From Syngnathus acus (Eukaryota > Chordata > Actinopteri > Syngnathiformes > Syngnathidae), in NCBI RefSeq assembly GCF_901709675.1, contig NC_051108.1, forward strand, positions 1,922,001 to 1,986,000: a DNA stretch of 64,000 nucleotides, in the 5' to 3' direction. Positions 35,201 to 47,252 of this stretch are shown here, piece by piece; within the stretch, counting starts at the first letter, position 1, and each line of letters opens with the position of its first letter. The position numbers and the translations under genes are program-made. Under the pieces are notes generated by a model that made no database searches, was not told where the DNA came from, and saw only the letters and a program-made list of their open reading frames with translations.

Positions 35201-37529
35201 CGCTTGAGCTTTGCGAGCCGCGTTGAAAATGGACACCGAGATGAGACGCTCTTTGTTTCCGTCCACAGGTGGCGACAACTTTGTGGCGCTGGATTTGATC
35301 ATGCAACATGTACACAGTCAGCTGGAGAAGGTAATGTCAACTTATGTAAACAACTTGAATTTTTCATCTGTCAATAATTCATTAAGAATTCATGAGCTAT
35401 TATTGCTACATCACTCCAGCAAATATTACAGGCCACGTGATGATGTAAATGCTCGGTGGCCTGATTAAATAGCGAGACGCAACACACCCCAAGCCCCTCA
35501 CGGATGAATCGTCCGCACGCGCACACACACACACACACACACATCTCAGGCGGCTTATTGCCGGTGACTTAACCTTCCTGCTTTGTGTGTGTGTGTGTCC
35601 TTGTATGTGCACGTCGCCCCCACCCTGCCTGACCCTGCGACCACTCCAGCGTGAAATCACCGTGAGGTACAAATCTTTTTCCTACTACTTTCCACGCAAG
35701 TTAAAAGCTTTCAATTGAAACTCATTGAACTCCCTTTCAGATTTCAAACAGACTTTTAAAGCGAAACTCGGCTCCATCACAGCTGCTATTTGACTGACTT
35801 TCTCCTTCCTCTTCTCCTGTCCTCTGCATCACTTTCCTGTTACATCATCCTTCTTTGAGCGAAGGTGCGCTGGCAGATGTCAAACTGCCTTTAAATAACA
35901 TAGAATATGAGACATTTTTGTCACATTTTCAGAGCTTCCTGGTGTCTATGGCGTGCTTTTGGCAACAACAAAAAAATTACAATAAAACGGACTGTCTGAA
36001 AGGATTGCATTATAAGAGCCACAGTGACACCTACTGGTAAGAAAAGAATAAAGCAGTATAGTAATACTACCAGATTTAAATTCCCATTTAAAAAGATGGG
36101 AAAAAAGTATAAAATACATTTTAAATAACTTATAAAAAAAAAACTGTTGACTGAATACAAATATAACATGACCAAGCAGTAGGTTGGCTTTTTTTTTTTT
36201 TTAGAAAAAAAGGATGCTAATGTCAGTCCAATGCTAATGACAAACTAAACACGTGTTTTTCAGGTCTGCTCTGGCGTCGGCCCACCAGGGTCAGCCTCTG
36301 CCCGACACTTTGAGCGTCCTGAAGAGCTCGCCGCAGGTGCGCGGCATGCACACCATCATCAGGTAGCTAGCACAAAGAGTCATCTCTGTTTTTCTTTTTT
36401 ACTACCACCTCCTGTGATCTCTTCATTAGAAACAGAGAGACCAACCGTGACGAGTTTGTCTTCTACTCCAAAAGATTAATGCGACTCCTGATCGAGCACG
36501 CCCTCTCTTTCCTGCCCCTCAAGGTCTGTTTTTGTTTTCCAAAGTGACTGCATTGGGCCGTTTAGCAGAAGTGATAACGACGACTTGTTTGTTTTTTGTT
36601 TTTTTCTCCAGCCCACGTCTGTGGAGACGCCTCAGGGAAGCGTCTACCACGGCAGGAGACTTAGCGGTAAAAGAGTAAGTCTTCCAATTTGCCACCACCA
36701 CCATCCACGAGATTTGCTATGTCATCAAATCAGACTTATGGTTGAGTTGTGTTGTTGTTTAGATAACAGGCGTGTCCATCCTAAGAGCGGGCGAAACCAT
36801 GGAGCAGGCGCTCATGGCTGTCTGCAAAGACATCCGACTGGGCAAAATCCTCATTCAGACCAACCACGACACAGGCGAACCTGAGGTAAACCACCGTGAT
36901 GTTCTCCGTTGTGACATTATTAATTAATGATTAAAAACATACAATCCAGCTCCACTACCTACGGCTGCCTAAAGACATCAGTGAGGACTTTGTCATCCTG
37001 ATGGACAGCACCGTGTCCACTGGCGCTGCTGCCCTCATGGCCATCAGAGTTCTGCTGGTGAGTTTGCTGATTGTCATCCAAACTCCTGGCCAGCAGGGGG
37101 AAGCACCTGCTACTCTGATAAGAAACCTAAAGGGGGAATTTGGTCAGGCGTGAGAAAGAGGATGGGAGGGGGGAAAAAAGTCAAATATTTTGCGTATGTA
37201 TGGTGAAAGGACCACGACGTGGCGGAGGACAAGATCTTCTTGCTTTCGCTACTCATGGCGGAGATGGGCGTCCACTCGGTGGCTTACGCCTTCCCCAAAG
37301 TGCGCATCATCACCACCGCTGTGGACAAAGAGGTCAACGAAAAGTTCCACATCATCCCCGGCATCGGTGAGAGATAAAAAATATATATATATTAAGAGTT
37401 GTTTGCATGACATAATTTTCCTCTTTAAAAGTGTCACGGTTCTCTTTCAAAGGTAATTTTGGCGATCGCTACTTTGGCACTGATGCCCCTTCAGACTGGT
37501 GCGAAAGTGACGACGGGATGGACTTGTGA
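32240..37529 (+). CDS. uckl1: uridine-cytidine kinase-like 1
   Basis: The protein combines a uridine/cytidine kinase domain with a C-terminal UPRTase-like domain. Exons: 32240-32340, 32937-33139, 33352-33458, 33582-33752, 34552-34623, 34998-35187, 35269-35330, 35650-35666, 36264-36362, 36430-36523, 36612-36674, 36763-36885, 36950-37057, 37210-37366 and 37453-37529. Visible motifs are [14 protein letters not shown], the P-loop [30 protein letters not shown], the [11 protein letters not shown] region and, in the UPRT part, [28 protein letters not shown] and [11 protein letters not shown]. The C-terminus has [15 protein letters not shown]. One exon is only 17 bases (REITVR) and is supported by its phase and by the human REL.VR at the same place. 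Human UCKL1 lies outside the 2p23 block, so this is a fish-specific neighbour. Confidence 0.95.
34886..34908. mobile_element. solo hAT-like MITE terminus in a uckl1 intron
   Basis: GACCACTTCATTAGGTACAC matches the terminus type of the MITEs at 7694-7842 and 26431-26556. No partner end was found. Confidence 0.45.
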
Positions 37530-39045
37530 CGGACCCGAAAACAAATCACAGAGCTTCCCAGGTTTTCAATACTTGAAGAGCTTCCTCAAAGAATTATGAA
37601 TTATTTGTACTTGAATTACAAAACAATTTGTTTGTACTTTTAACATTCCGTCTGCATTTTATGGTGCCTTTCATTATAGTTGTATAATATTTGTAACCTT
37701 TACTACATTCTTTGAGCCAAGCTAAGTAGTTACAAAAGGATTGTTAGTTCTGCTGTTGCAATTTTTATTATTTCATCCCCATCGACATTATTGAGCCAAA
37801 CTAGCAAAAAGACTTATCAAATGTTCTATTCTCCACTATTTGGAATTCCAACATGTTGCGACCACATTTGCTGCCACTTTGAATATTTTAATTTATTGAA
37901 AAATCAACTGACTGACGTTTTACAGCCACGTTACTCAACCGTTACGTTTTATATGATGGCTTTTTTTTTTGGGTGAGAACACAAAGATATGAGAGGCTGT
38001 ATTCCATATGCTCTGCTCCACTGGACCAGAGCGCACTTGAAGGGAATTCTGAATATTAAGTAAAATAAAATCTTTGTTTTTCACATTTTTATTTGTCTTT
38101 TAAACTTCATCACATGCTCAGACGACAAATGAGATTTGGTTTTGCAATGTTCGGTCCTGTCCACCAGGGGTCGATGTACTTGGTGGCTCGTCTTAATCCA
38201 TCGGAAGTGACGAAAGGAGGCTCGACGTGTGGCCTTCAGACGCTGTAGGAAAGAATCTCTGCAGCGTGTGGTGTGCATGTAAGATTCCCGTGTTAGAAGG
38301 TGGGAACAGATCCATATTTCATTATGTTTTCAGTTTTTTCGGGCTATTTTACCTTTTTTTCCTGGAATGTTAAAGTTCTACGAAATACCGAATACCTTTC
38401 ACAACTAGTGTTTTTTTTTCTTTTTCAGGGAGTGCACGAAGGTACATGAACGCATCATCAGCTTCCACTGAGTGAAGCTTATCAGAAAAGGTACGTACAC
38501 TTTTCACTCCTTTTCCCATGAGGTTTATTCAACACATTTCGAGCGAGAAACTGAAACAAACGTTTCTGCAATGTGACGTTCTCGTCCAGCTAAGTGACGT
38601 TCCGGTTTACCTGGAGCAGCACGTGACACCACCGACATGTCCTTCCGAAACAGCAACATTTAAAGTCGATGCATTGTTTTTGCAAACGCACTTTTTTGGT
38701 CACTAGAAAACGGAGTCCATCCTCTTGGTTTTAGAAGCCGCTCTTTCATTCGGCGTTGTGAGTCAGTTCAAAACGTTTTCCTATATTCGGACTGTAGTTG
38801 CCGTAAATTCTTGATATTCTGATGGATGCGTTTCATCTCCAGTCTAACAAGTTAATTGAATAAACGACGTAACGTCACTTATTTGGAGCCTAAAATGAGT
38901 GGAGTCACGTTGAGACGTTCTTAACTAGTCTCTTCAGTTTAACGTTGCTATGATGCTTATTTCATGACATCTGGAATTTGTTTTAAAAAATTTTAACCAA
39001 AGCACATATTTGATGACAAATTGATAGTTTTGTTTGATAGTGAGG
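37530..39045. other. uckl1 3' UTR and mpv17 upstream region
   Basis: AATAAA at about 38064-38069 may end uckl1. An exon-like stretch near 38429-38490 followed by GGTACGTAC may be 5' UTR of mpv17. No coding frame is supported. Confidence 0.45.
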
Positions 39046-41336
39046 ATGGCGGGCCTGTGGCGGTCCTACCAGGCCCTGATGGCAAGACGCCCCTGGACTG
39101 TGCAGATTGTGACCGCCGGTGAGAACAGTGCACCAGATATGGAAATACAAACTTACCATGTTTACTTTCATTTAAAAAAAAAACGTAAGTTTCTGTGTAA
39201 GTAATGGAAAAAAATATGAACTGAACTTTGCAATGTCAACAAAGGCAGAGGGGGACTTGCCACATTGGAACGTAATTGGACAGTTCTCCTGCAGTACGGC
39301 ATTTGTCCGCTAGACGGCGACATTGTATTATACACTTGTGGTTCAAATGAACTTTTTTTTCTGAGAACATTTAAAAACAGGATTAAATCCCCATTTTTTG
39401 TAATAATTTTCTATCTTTGTGACATAAAAGCCATTCCAAATTATATTTACATTACTTAAAAATATTTATTTCCCTTGTCTGTGTAGAATCTCAGTCATCC
39501 AGGTCATAACAATATGTAAAGAATGAATCCAGGCTACTTGACTCTTGTTTGTGCAGGCTCGCTGGTGGGCGTGGGCGACGTTATCTCGCAGCAGCTGATC
39601 GAGCGACGCGGACTCGCTCGACACGACGTTCGCCGCACCGGCAAGATGATGAGCATTGGATTCTTCTTTGTGGTGAGGGTCCAAACTCATACCCCTTCCC
39701 TGACAAAGTGTACTGTGTTGGCAATTACACCCTAGTGGCTTCTATAGTGAGTCGGCCTCTGTCATTTTTGAAAATGAGGTCAATGACCCCTGGTAAATTA
39801 GTGCACTCTAGAACAATCCCATACCTTTCCTGTCTAAAGGGCCCGGTCATCGGTAGCTGGTACAAAGTTCTGGACCGTCTGGTGGTAGGAGGAAGCAAGA
39901 GTGCAGCCATGAAGAAGATGATGATTGATCAGGTAAAGTAACAAAACTCTGAATATATTTTAAAGTGTTTATTAAATGATCTTTTGTTGTTGTCTTTTGT
40001 GTCCAGTTGTGCTTTGCTCCATGTTTCTTGGGAGCTTTCCTGGCTCTTTCAGGAGTTCTGAACGGGCTGAGCGTGGAGCAGAACGTTGCCAAGCTGCGCC
40101 GGGTGAGATATTAGTCTCTGTATTCATGCCCAAAACCAAAAGTAACAGCACCATTGCAGCCAAAGCCAAAAGATGTGTGTGTCCGTTTGCGTGTTTGTGC
40201 GCTGGCCGTTCAAACACTGCTCTGCTCAATTATTGACGCTGGGAGGCGGGACGTGTTCCTGGTGATGTCACGCGGGACACAAAGCAAATGACAGAGGATG
40301 CTGATCAAACAGGCACTGGCGCTGTTGGAATTAAACGGCAAAATAACTTTTCGGAATATTAGAAAGAGTTGAGTACGAAGCAACGGCGACACTGTTTCCC
40401 TTTGTGAAGACGTGTCCTTGAATGTAACGCTTCAGCTCTTCATTGTAATATTGTTCACGTTCCCAAATCATGTCGGCGTCTGCAATGACGCGTGAAAATA
40501 ATACAAATGGAAAGTGTGTCAGGTGATAATTAGAAACATGTTTTACTCTGATAGCAAAGTCTTGCATGCTCAACTTTCCATTTCCTCGTGTACACGCTGT
40601 GACCTTCAACTACACGACACGCTCACTGCGGGTCCGTGTATTTATACGCTAATGTTGTTGTCGTGATGTCACCACAGGACTACACAGATGCACTGATCTC
40701 CAATTATTATGTAAGTTTACATTTTCTTTTCCCATTTATTTAAAAGTCACTATTGTCGTTCATGTCTAACGCTTTGTGTGTCAGCTGTGGCCACCGGTGC
40801 AGATCGCCAATTTCTACTTCGTCCCACTGCACCACAGGTCAGTTTTGCTGCACTTTGCCCTTAGTCTCTTCACGGATAATATCTGTCTCACACAAAAAAC
40901 ACACATCATAATGATAGCTGACCGTGATGCTCTTTAATTGCTTTGGAAACTTGATGGTCTGTAGTCTCCACTTTCCTGCACATGGCCCATTATCTCCTCT
41001 AGAATAATTGTCCCCTCCTGCAAATAAACACATGCTCATGATAGCTGGCCCCACTAACATGTACTTCCCAATCTCCACTTTGCCTTCATTCTCCTGCCAA
41101 ATAAAATATGACACCACAAATAAATACCCACGCTATTGTTAGCTCAAGTGTCTCCACTTTGCCCTTAGTCTCCTCTCAAATTAAATCCCCCCACATGGCT
41201 ATTTTTTTTTTCTTTCTATCAGCCTGTGAGATGTTTGGAATCTGAAGGTCTTTATGACGCTCTCAGGTTGGCTGTGGTCCAGGTAGTGGCCGTGGCCTGG
41301 AACTCCTACTTGACCTGGAAGGCCAACACCATGTGA
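39046..41336 (+). CDS. mpv17: Mpv17 inner mitochondrial membrane protein
   Basis: MPV17 is a small inner-membrane channel-like protein needed for mitochondrial DNA maintenance. In zebrafish its loss gives the transparent/roy pigment phenotype. Exons: 39046-39118, 39557-39672, 39840-39932, 40007-40102, 40678-40710, 40785-40837 and 41267-41336, about 177 codons, the usual family length. Visible motifs are [82 protein letters not shown] and [11 protein letters not shown]. Four membrane segments are expected. It is followed in tandem by the CRF-family peptide gene, as in human. Confidence 0.95.
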
Positions 41337-41577
41337 TAAGCCACGACCACCATTTTGTTTATTTTTCTTCCGACGCGAGTGCTGCTCCTCACCAGACTGA
41401 CTCACGGCTCCATGACTGGACGTCACATTTAACACAAATAATTCTGGAAATCACACGCACAAACACACGCTTCCCCGTTAGTGTCACCCCCGGGTTGAAC
41501 AAAACAGTGTTACACGCAAGTTTTAATTCTTTGTGTTAGCCGATTTCAAAAATTGTCCTTAGGCCAAGGTCATTGTA

Positions 41578-41583
41578 AATAAA
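41578..41583 (+). terminator. polyadenylation signal of mpv17
   Basis: AATAAA lies about 240 bases past the mpv17 stop codon. Confidence 0.6.
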
Positions 41584-42041
41584 AAATAGATTTGCCTTGA
41601 GTAGGTTTTGCAACTATACATTAAAAGGGGGGTAAGAAAAGATGTCTATTAAATCCATTCAAGCGCATCTACATAGTCAAACACACAGATGTACTCGGAC
41701 ACACATCAACCTACTGATGAAAAATTTATTTCTCATTAAAGTGCTCTTATGTAAATGTTTAGTAGGCACAAGAATACTGTGACTTAATTTCTGTGTGTGC
41801 GTGTTGTCAGCATGCAAGTCTGCATGAGTTTGTGAGGAAGTGAGAATTGGTGTATGCGCGATTCAACACTTGGACGGAAAAAGGCTCCCATGTCACGTGA
41901 TTAATTACGTTCGAACGGCTCATCTTTTATATTGTATCCAAAAATATAATATGTTGATAAGATGTTCTCTGAGTCAAGACAAGGCGGACAAAGTGTGTGT
42001 CGGGGACTCAGGGATGGGGGAGGGGGGGGAGGGGAGGTCAG

Positions 42042-42065
42042 TGACATCATAGAGCGTGTATAAAA
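42042..42065 (+). promoter_or_regulatory. TATA box and CRE-like element of the CRF-family gene
   Basis: A canonical TATAAAA (42059-42065) follows TGACATCA (42042-42049), a one-base variant of the CRE. A non-coding first exon ending at 42143 (AACAG|GTAAGA) follows. CRH-family promoters are known to be cAMP-responsive through a CRE just upstream of the TATA box. Confidence 0.65.
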
Positions 42066-42561
42066 CTCTGCGTGCTCGTCATCCTGCGCGCACACAATCC
42101 TCAGCGGAAACTCGACCCTGCACAAGCCAAAAGAACAGAACAGGTAAGATGCTTTTTTTTTTTTCTCTTCTCCCACATAACTTCATTTTGTTAAATTTAA
42201 CATTTTAATCATTTGCTTACAAACTAAATAAAGACATTTTTTGTGATTTTCTGTCTTTCTCTAAAATTTTCCATATTTTTCATTGTCCCCCTTTTTTTAA
42301 CTTTGCATTTTCCTAAAATCTTATTTGTATTATGTTTTCAAGATTTTCATTGTGCCCCAATGTCTTATATATTTAAAGTTTTGTATTTTCTCAGTTTATA
42401 CGTAGTTTATATTTGCATGCCAGCAAAGTTTAGTGAGCCAGCTAGTTCTGAATATAGTAATGTTATTTTAATCATTACTTTAGTGACTTTATTTTGATTT
42501 GTGAGCACTAAACCTTACACAAAATGGATTTTCATTTTGCATGTTGCTTGTGTGTGCAGAC

Positions 42562-42942
42562 ATGAAGTGTTGGTCCTTCCTCCTTTCCTCGCTCCTGCTG
42601 TCGGTCCTCCTGCCTCCGCCTCCTGCTTGCTCCGCCGACACCCAGACGCTCCTCAGGGCGGCCACCGGCGGAGAAGTCACCGCTGCACGTCTTCTGGGCT
42701 TTGGCGTCCCCCGGCTCTTCCTCAGAGGCGCTCCGAAGGAGGAGGAAGAGGAGAATGATGATGAGGAGGAGATGGAAACCGATGAGGAGCAGACCAAGTT
42801 CAAGACGCGCAGGGCGTATGCGCCGCTCTCCATCGACCTGACCTTTCACCTCCTGAGAAGCATGATCCACAACGCCCGCATGGAGGAGCAGCAGATGCGC
42901 GCGCAGGTCAACCAGAAACTGCTCGACGAGGTCGGGAAGTAA
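42562..42942 (+). CDS. ucn: urocortin/urotensin I prepropeptide
   Basis: This is a secreted CRF-receptor ligand precursor of 126 residues, coded in one exon after a 5'-UTR exon, the usual family layout. The N-terminal signal peptide is hydrophobic (WSFLLSSLLLSVLLPPP). The middle is acidic (EEEEENDDEEEME). A KTRR cleavage site precedes a 40-residue mature peptide beginning AYAPLSIDLTFHLLR and ending KLLDEV, followed by GK and the stop, the signal for C-terminal amidation. The core SIDLTFHLLR is the CRF-family hallmark. The second half (NARMEEQQMRAQVNQ) differs from the urotensin I sequences I remember. The gene lies next to mpv17, as human UCN does; fish databases often call it uts1. Confidence 0.92.
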   Translation: MKCWSFLLSSLLLSVLLPPPPACSADTQTLLRAATGGEVTAARLLGFGVPRLFLRGAPKEEEEENDDEEEMETDEEQTKFKTRRAYAPLSIDLTFHLLRSMIHNARMEEQQMRAQVNQKLLDEVGK

Positions 42943-43190
42943 AAAGTCCAATCAAATGGCGGCCGGTCATGTGACGTCTCTTGCGCTTTCAACCAATCTC
43001 TAGTAAAACTAGCAAAATAATAGCGACATTGTATTCAGAGAAGAATGCAGAGACGGGACCTTGACTATGTGTTTGATGACGAATGATGTCATTGTTATTT
43101 TATTCCACCTGCACTGATTTTTCTCTGCTATCACCAAATGTTAAAAAAAAATCATTGCTGAATGTTGTCACATTGCCATTTATATTTTGT

Positions 43191-43196
43191 AATAAA
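43191..43196 (+). terminator. polyadenylation signal of the urocortin gene
   Basis: AATAAA lies about 250 bases past the stop codon, facing the converging trim54 3' end. Confidence 0.6.
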
Positions 43197-43541
43197 ACAT
43201 GATCAATTCTTGGCTTACTCCAACTTTTGTTTTGAGAGTTTAATATATCCTTTACTTCATAAAATCAGAAATAAAAGGTAAAGAATTAAACATTATGATG
43301 ACTTTATTGCATCGCCTTCTATGTGTGACCACAGTCGGAATGACAAAGACTTTCACAACTACTGTAAGTGAAGATAAAGAATATATGCTTATTAGTACAC
43401 TTATCTGTCTACATGTAAAATATACAAAGATATACACGCATTGCACGCAACATTGATGAGTGGTCAAATTACTGCAAAAACCTCCCGGACACCTGCAGTG
43501 AGAGAATGCAAGGCCAAAAATTATTAGTGTCAAATATTGTT

Positions 43542-43547
43542 TTTATT
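43542..43547 (-). terminator. candidate polyadenylation signal of trim54
   Basis: A minus-strand AATAAA lies about 100 bases past the trim54 stop codon. Confidence 0.5.
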
Positions 43548-43644
43548 GAATTCTTTTTGTGTGTAGGAGGAGTACGGACGCCGGAGAGTTAAAGTAGTAC
43601 ACACCTCACCTTCTGCTGGGATCATGACATTCCGGCGGAGTTTG

Positions 43645-46600
43645 TCAGTCCACTTCGAAGTCGTCTTCAAGGTCGTCTTCACCTGTGAGTCGCACACACA
43701 CACACACATGAATGAATGTCAGCTGACTTGTATGCGGTAATATCAGATGGAGCGTGTACAAACTGCGTCGGAAGTGGATGTCGTTCAGCACTTCCGCGAT
43801 GTCATCCACGTCGATGACAAAATGGCTCATGTTGTCGAAGGACAACTGCGGTCGGAGGACGTTGGCGTCACGGGCGCACGCTGACATTCTGACAACACGC
43901 ATACGCAAAAATAAATGCACACACTGTAGGACATAACACACATCACAACTACTCGATCAACTTACTTGTCCAGTACGACAGTGACATTCTGTGAGAAAGA
44001 CAGAAATTAAAATCACGAGGACAAGTATCGGGACGGCACTTGAACAAAAATAGGATGCATTTAGGACACAATTATAGTATATACAAAAGTGTGCAATTAA
44101 GACAAAAATATTGGGACGCCACAAGGACAACATTGAACCATGAAGACAATGGAAGCTCACGGGAGTCTTACTGCTTTGAATGTGACTCAGCTAGATGGAT
44201 GACGGGATGGACAGATGGAGGGACGGCTAGATATTTAGACTGGCCTGGACGAAGACCGCTGCGTGCGTGTGGTCGGCGGCGTGCACGGCCGTCTCCACCA
44301 GCTCTCTCCTGTCCTCCAGCCTCTGTCGATGCTCGCTGATGAGTTGCCGTATACGCTGCAGCTCTTCGTCTTGCTCCCTGGTGATCAGACGCACCAGCTC
44401 CTGCTTGCGCTCGTCCAAGATGGCCGTCAGAGTCTCAAACTGGCTGGCGATTTCTTCACGACACCTGCAAGCGTTCTCCTGAGGATGGTAAACATGCTTT
44501 GACCACATTTATACCGACCTTTTCAGGATATGAACTGCTGTAACTTGACTACAGACCAGAAATTTGTGATACAAGTCAGCTCGCATAATGCTAACAGATA
44601 ATGGGAAACACCATCTATAGACTATGGAAATTTGAAAAAAAACATTGACATGCATAGATTCTTTATCCTCTGTCAAGCACGACTGTTATTCCTGCAGTTT
44701 ACACTCCCCGGTGGCCAATTTTTTGCGTGCGCATGTTCTACCTTGACAGAGTCGCACACTCCTTCCAGGTGCGTGATGGCAGCCTGGATGTTGTCATTAC
44801 TGGCGACCAGTCCGGCGATGCTGTCACTCATTTCTGTCTGCAATCAACAAAGGTTCACACATTTACGCAGACGACAATCAATATCTACGGCTCGTCATGG
44901 ACTTGCGCGTCTTCATCTCCATTTCACATTTGAGTGAATCAGAACGCGAGATGGCGGACAAATGTCAACACAGCCTTTTGTGTCTTTGTGTGACTCAAAT
45001 GCTTCAAATGACTTCATCGCCACTGACGTTCACACTCCTTTTGGATCTTCATGTTCGGGCAGATTTCTCATGTTTTTCTCCAGACTTTGATTTCAGTTAC
45101 TCATCCTGTGTGTCACCTCCACGTGTCCCATGCTGCCCTCTATTGTCTATCATTTTTGTTCCATTGTGTCCCTTTGCTTGCTACCTTGAGTCTGATGTAG
45201 ACGCTGCTGAGCGGCGCCACGTCACACTCTTTGTGGCACCCAAACACTTTGCACATTGAGCACGTTGGCGTCTGACAGGACAAACAGTAGATGTTGATCT
45301 TCTCGTCCTCGTGCTCCTCGCACGTCAGCGACTCCGGCTTCACGCTGGACATCCTGTCCGGGCAGGAAGTCACAGGTGAGCTCAAGATGCTTTTTGAAGA
45401 TTTTCCCAGCTCGTGGGGTTTATATTACGGTATTTGAATAAATGTGATGTGTCATGCACGCCCAATGAGAAAAATCCAGTTTATTTTTGGATGGCCGAGC
45501 CCATCTGCAAACACAGTCAGTGTGACTGTGACACACGCTTATCATCATCCTCATCACAATGTGACTACAACTCAGACACACAATAGAATTGTATTTTACA
45601 CTTTTGCAGCAACTCTGCTGCTGCCAAAGCTAGAATTGACCATGTCAATATTACTCATTTTTATTATGTCCATGTATGTTGGAGCCAATTTAGTTTCCTT
45701 AGCTTAAATTCTTAGTTTTGTTTAAGATTCGCTGGCCTTGGGCCATGGACCTTTATTTGACAAAGCCTTTGGTCACCTGATCAGTCACCTGATCAGGGAA
45801 ATAAATAGGCTGCTCCCACTTGGTAGTCAGTCTCAGTTAGACAAGGAAGGAAGATAGTAGTGACATCGTTTTTTACCGCTAAAAAGCCCGCTTCAAGCGA
45901 CTTCAAGTCTGCTCCAAGCTTGTAGTTTTTGGAACTTGAAACTTGGAATTTAAAAACCAAACTTTAGTTTACTTCTTTGAACCCTTTATGTTGAAACCTT
46001 AGTTGAATTACAAACAATTTGGATTTGTACCTGTGTGCCACCTGTTTGCCTGCCTGCCTGCCATTCCCTCTCCCCCCCATCCTTGCTTGGCCTACCACCT
46101 TTGCCTGCCTGCCATTGCCTCTCTCCCTCGGCCTGCATGCCTGCTTGCCTCCATTTTGGACATTCTACCTCCACCTTCAAAAGGGTAGGAGCAACAGCTG
46201 TACACAGTGTTTTAAGATAAGCGTGTGACAAGAACTATACAACATCTAACCTTTGAAATTTAAACTGAACTGAAACTGACACTCACAATGTACAATATGT
46301 ACAAAAATAATCGAAATAATTCTCTAATCCATTGTTAAACATCATCTTTAAAAATATCAACATTGACGTCAACATTGATGAAAAGTGCCATTGAAAATAA
46401 AACGGGGTGAAACGCTGCCCTCTTGTGGCTGTATTATTTATTACAACTACTGAACACCCACATGACTATTTTACCATGTGGCTTTGTTTGATATAATTTA
46501 CAATGACAAGTTTTACAAAGATAATTATTCTGAGCAATTTTAGTTCAATATGTTGTTGTTGATTTGATTGACTTCCTTGTATATGCTATTTGAGAACGTG

Positions 46601-47037
46601 ATTTCAGCTCTTCATTGAAGAGCCCACCTGGAGTCCTGTTGTCTGCGGTATGCATCAATGATGTTCTCCACCAACAGATTTCTCTGCAGACCGTAGACTC
46701 CGTGGCGGTCCAGGACCACCTCATGGCGACACGACGGGCAGCGGAAGCGACTGCCCACGCTGGTCGAGCTACGAGACCGCCATGACGGGTTGGACGACTT
46801 CAATGTCAGAGGGACCGTAGATTAGAAGATGTATGAAAAGTTCAAAGCGTGGTGCTCACAGACCTGGAAGACATCGTTGGCGCACTTTCTGCAGAGGTTG
46901 TGCTGGCAGGGGAGAATGACGACAGGCTTGGAGAACATCTCCAGGCAGACGGGACACACCAGCTGTTTCTGGAGGTTCTCCATGTTCGATCCGCCGCGAC
47001 CTGCCGTGCTGCCAGCCGGTTTAAGGGCAGACTTCAT
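43645..47037 (-). CDS. trim54: MuRF-family RING/B-box E3 ligase, probably TRIM54 (MuRF3)
   Basis: This is a striated-muscle E3 ubiquitin ligase that binds microtubules and the sarcomere. Minus-strand exons: 47037-46864, 46797-46628, 45353-45185, 44837-44743, 44478-44245, 43988-43966, 43888-43764 and 43682-43645. The RING finger is visible as [20 protein letters not shown], then [10 protein letters not shown] and [10 protein letters not shown]. The MuRF-conserved [19 protein letters not shown] follows. The B-box has [13 protein letters not shown] and [12 protein letters not shown] coiled coil ([10 protein letters not shown] type) and the COS-box region ([18 protein letters not shown]) follow, with a short acidic tail ([11 protein letters not shown]). 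The junction after 44245 is the least certain, since no GT donor keeps the frame and a GC donor (CAG|GCCAGT) is needed. Sequence separates it from trim55 and trim63 only weakly; the position beside ucn and mpv17 favours trim54. Confidence 0.87.
46036..46152. repeat. TGCC-rich simple repeat
   Basis: Repeated TGCCTGCCTGCC and CATTCCCTCTC-like words in a trim54 intron. Confidence 0.6.
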
Positions 47038-47252
47038 CAAAAGCTGAAGGTAAAAAAAAAAAAACCACAACAAAGAGATAAAGGTTCGAGAAGCTTTTAG
47101 AAAGTCCAAATTCACTCAGCTGCGTACCTCACCCGTATTCTGTTAAGACCTCGGAAGTCTCCATCTGACTGACCGGCTCAGTGACTGTTTCTATTTTTAG
47201 CCGGGGTGTTTGTTGTGGATTGTGTTTCTGCCCAAAGCACATTCCAGTACAC

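Noticed and set aside
42489-42951. Minus-strand frames opposite the urocortin gene
   Set aside because: They are complements of the acidic GAG-rich propeptide and signal-peptide codons.
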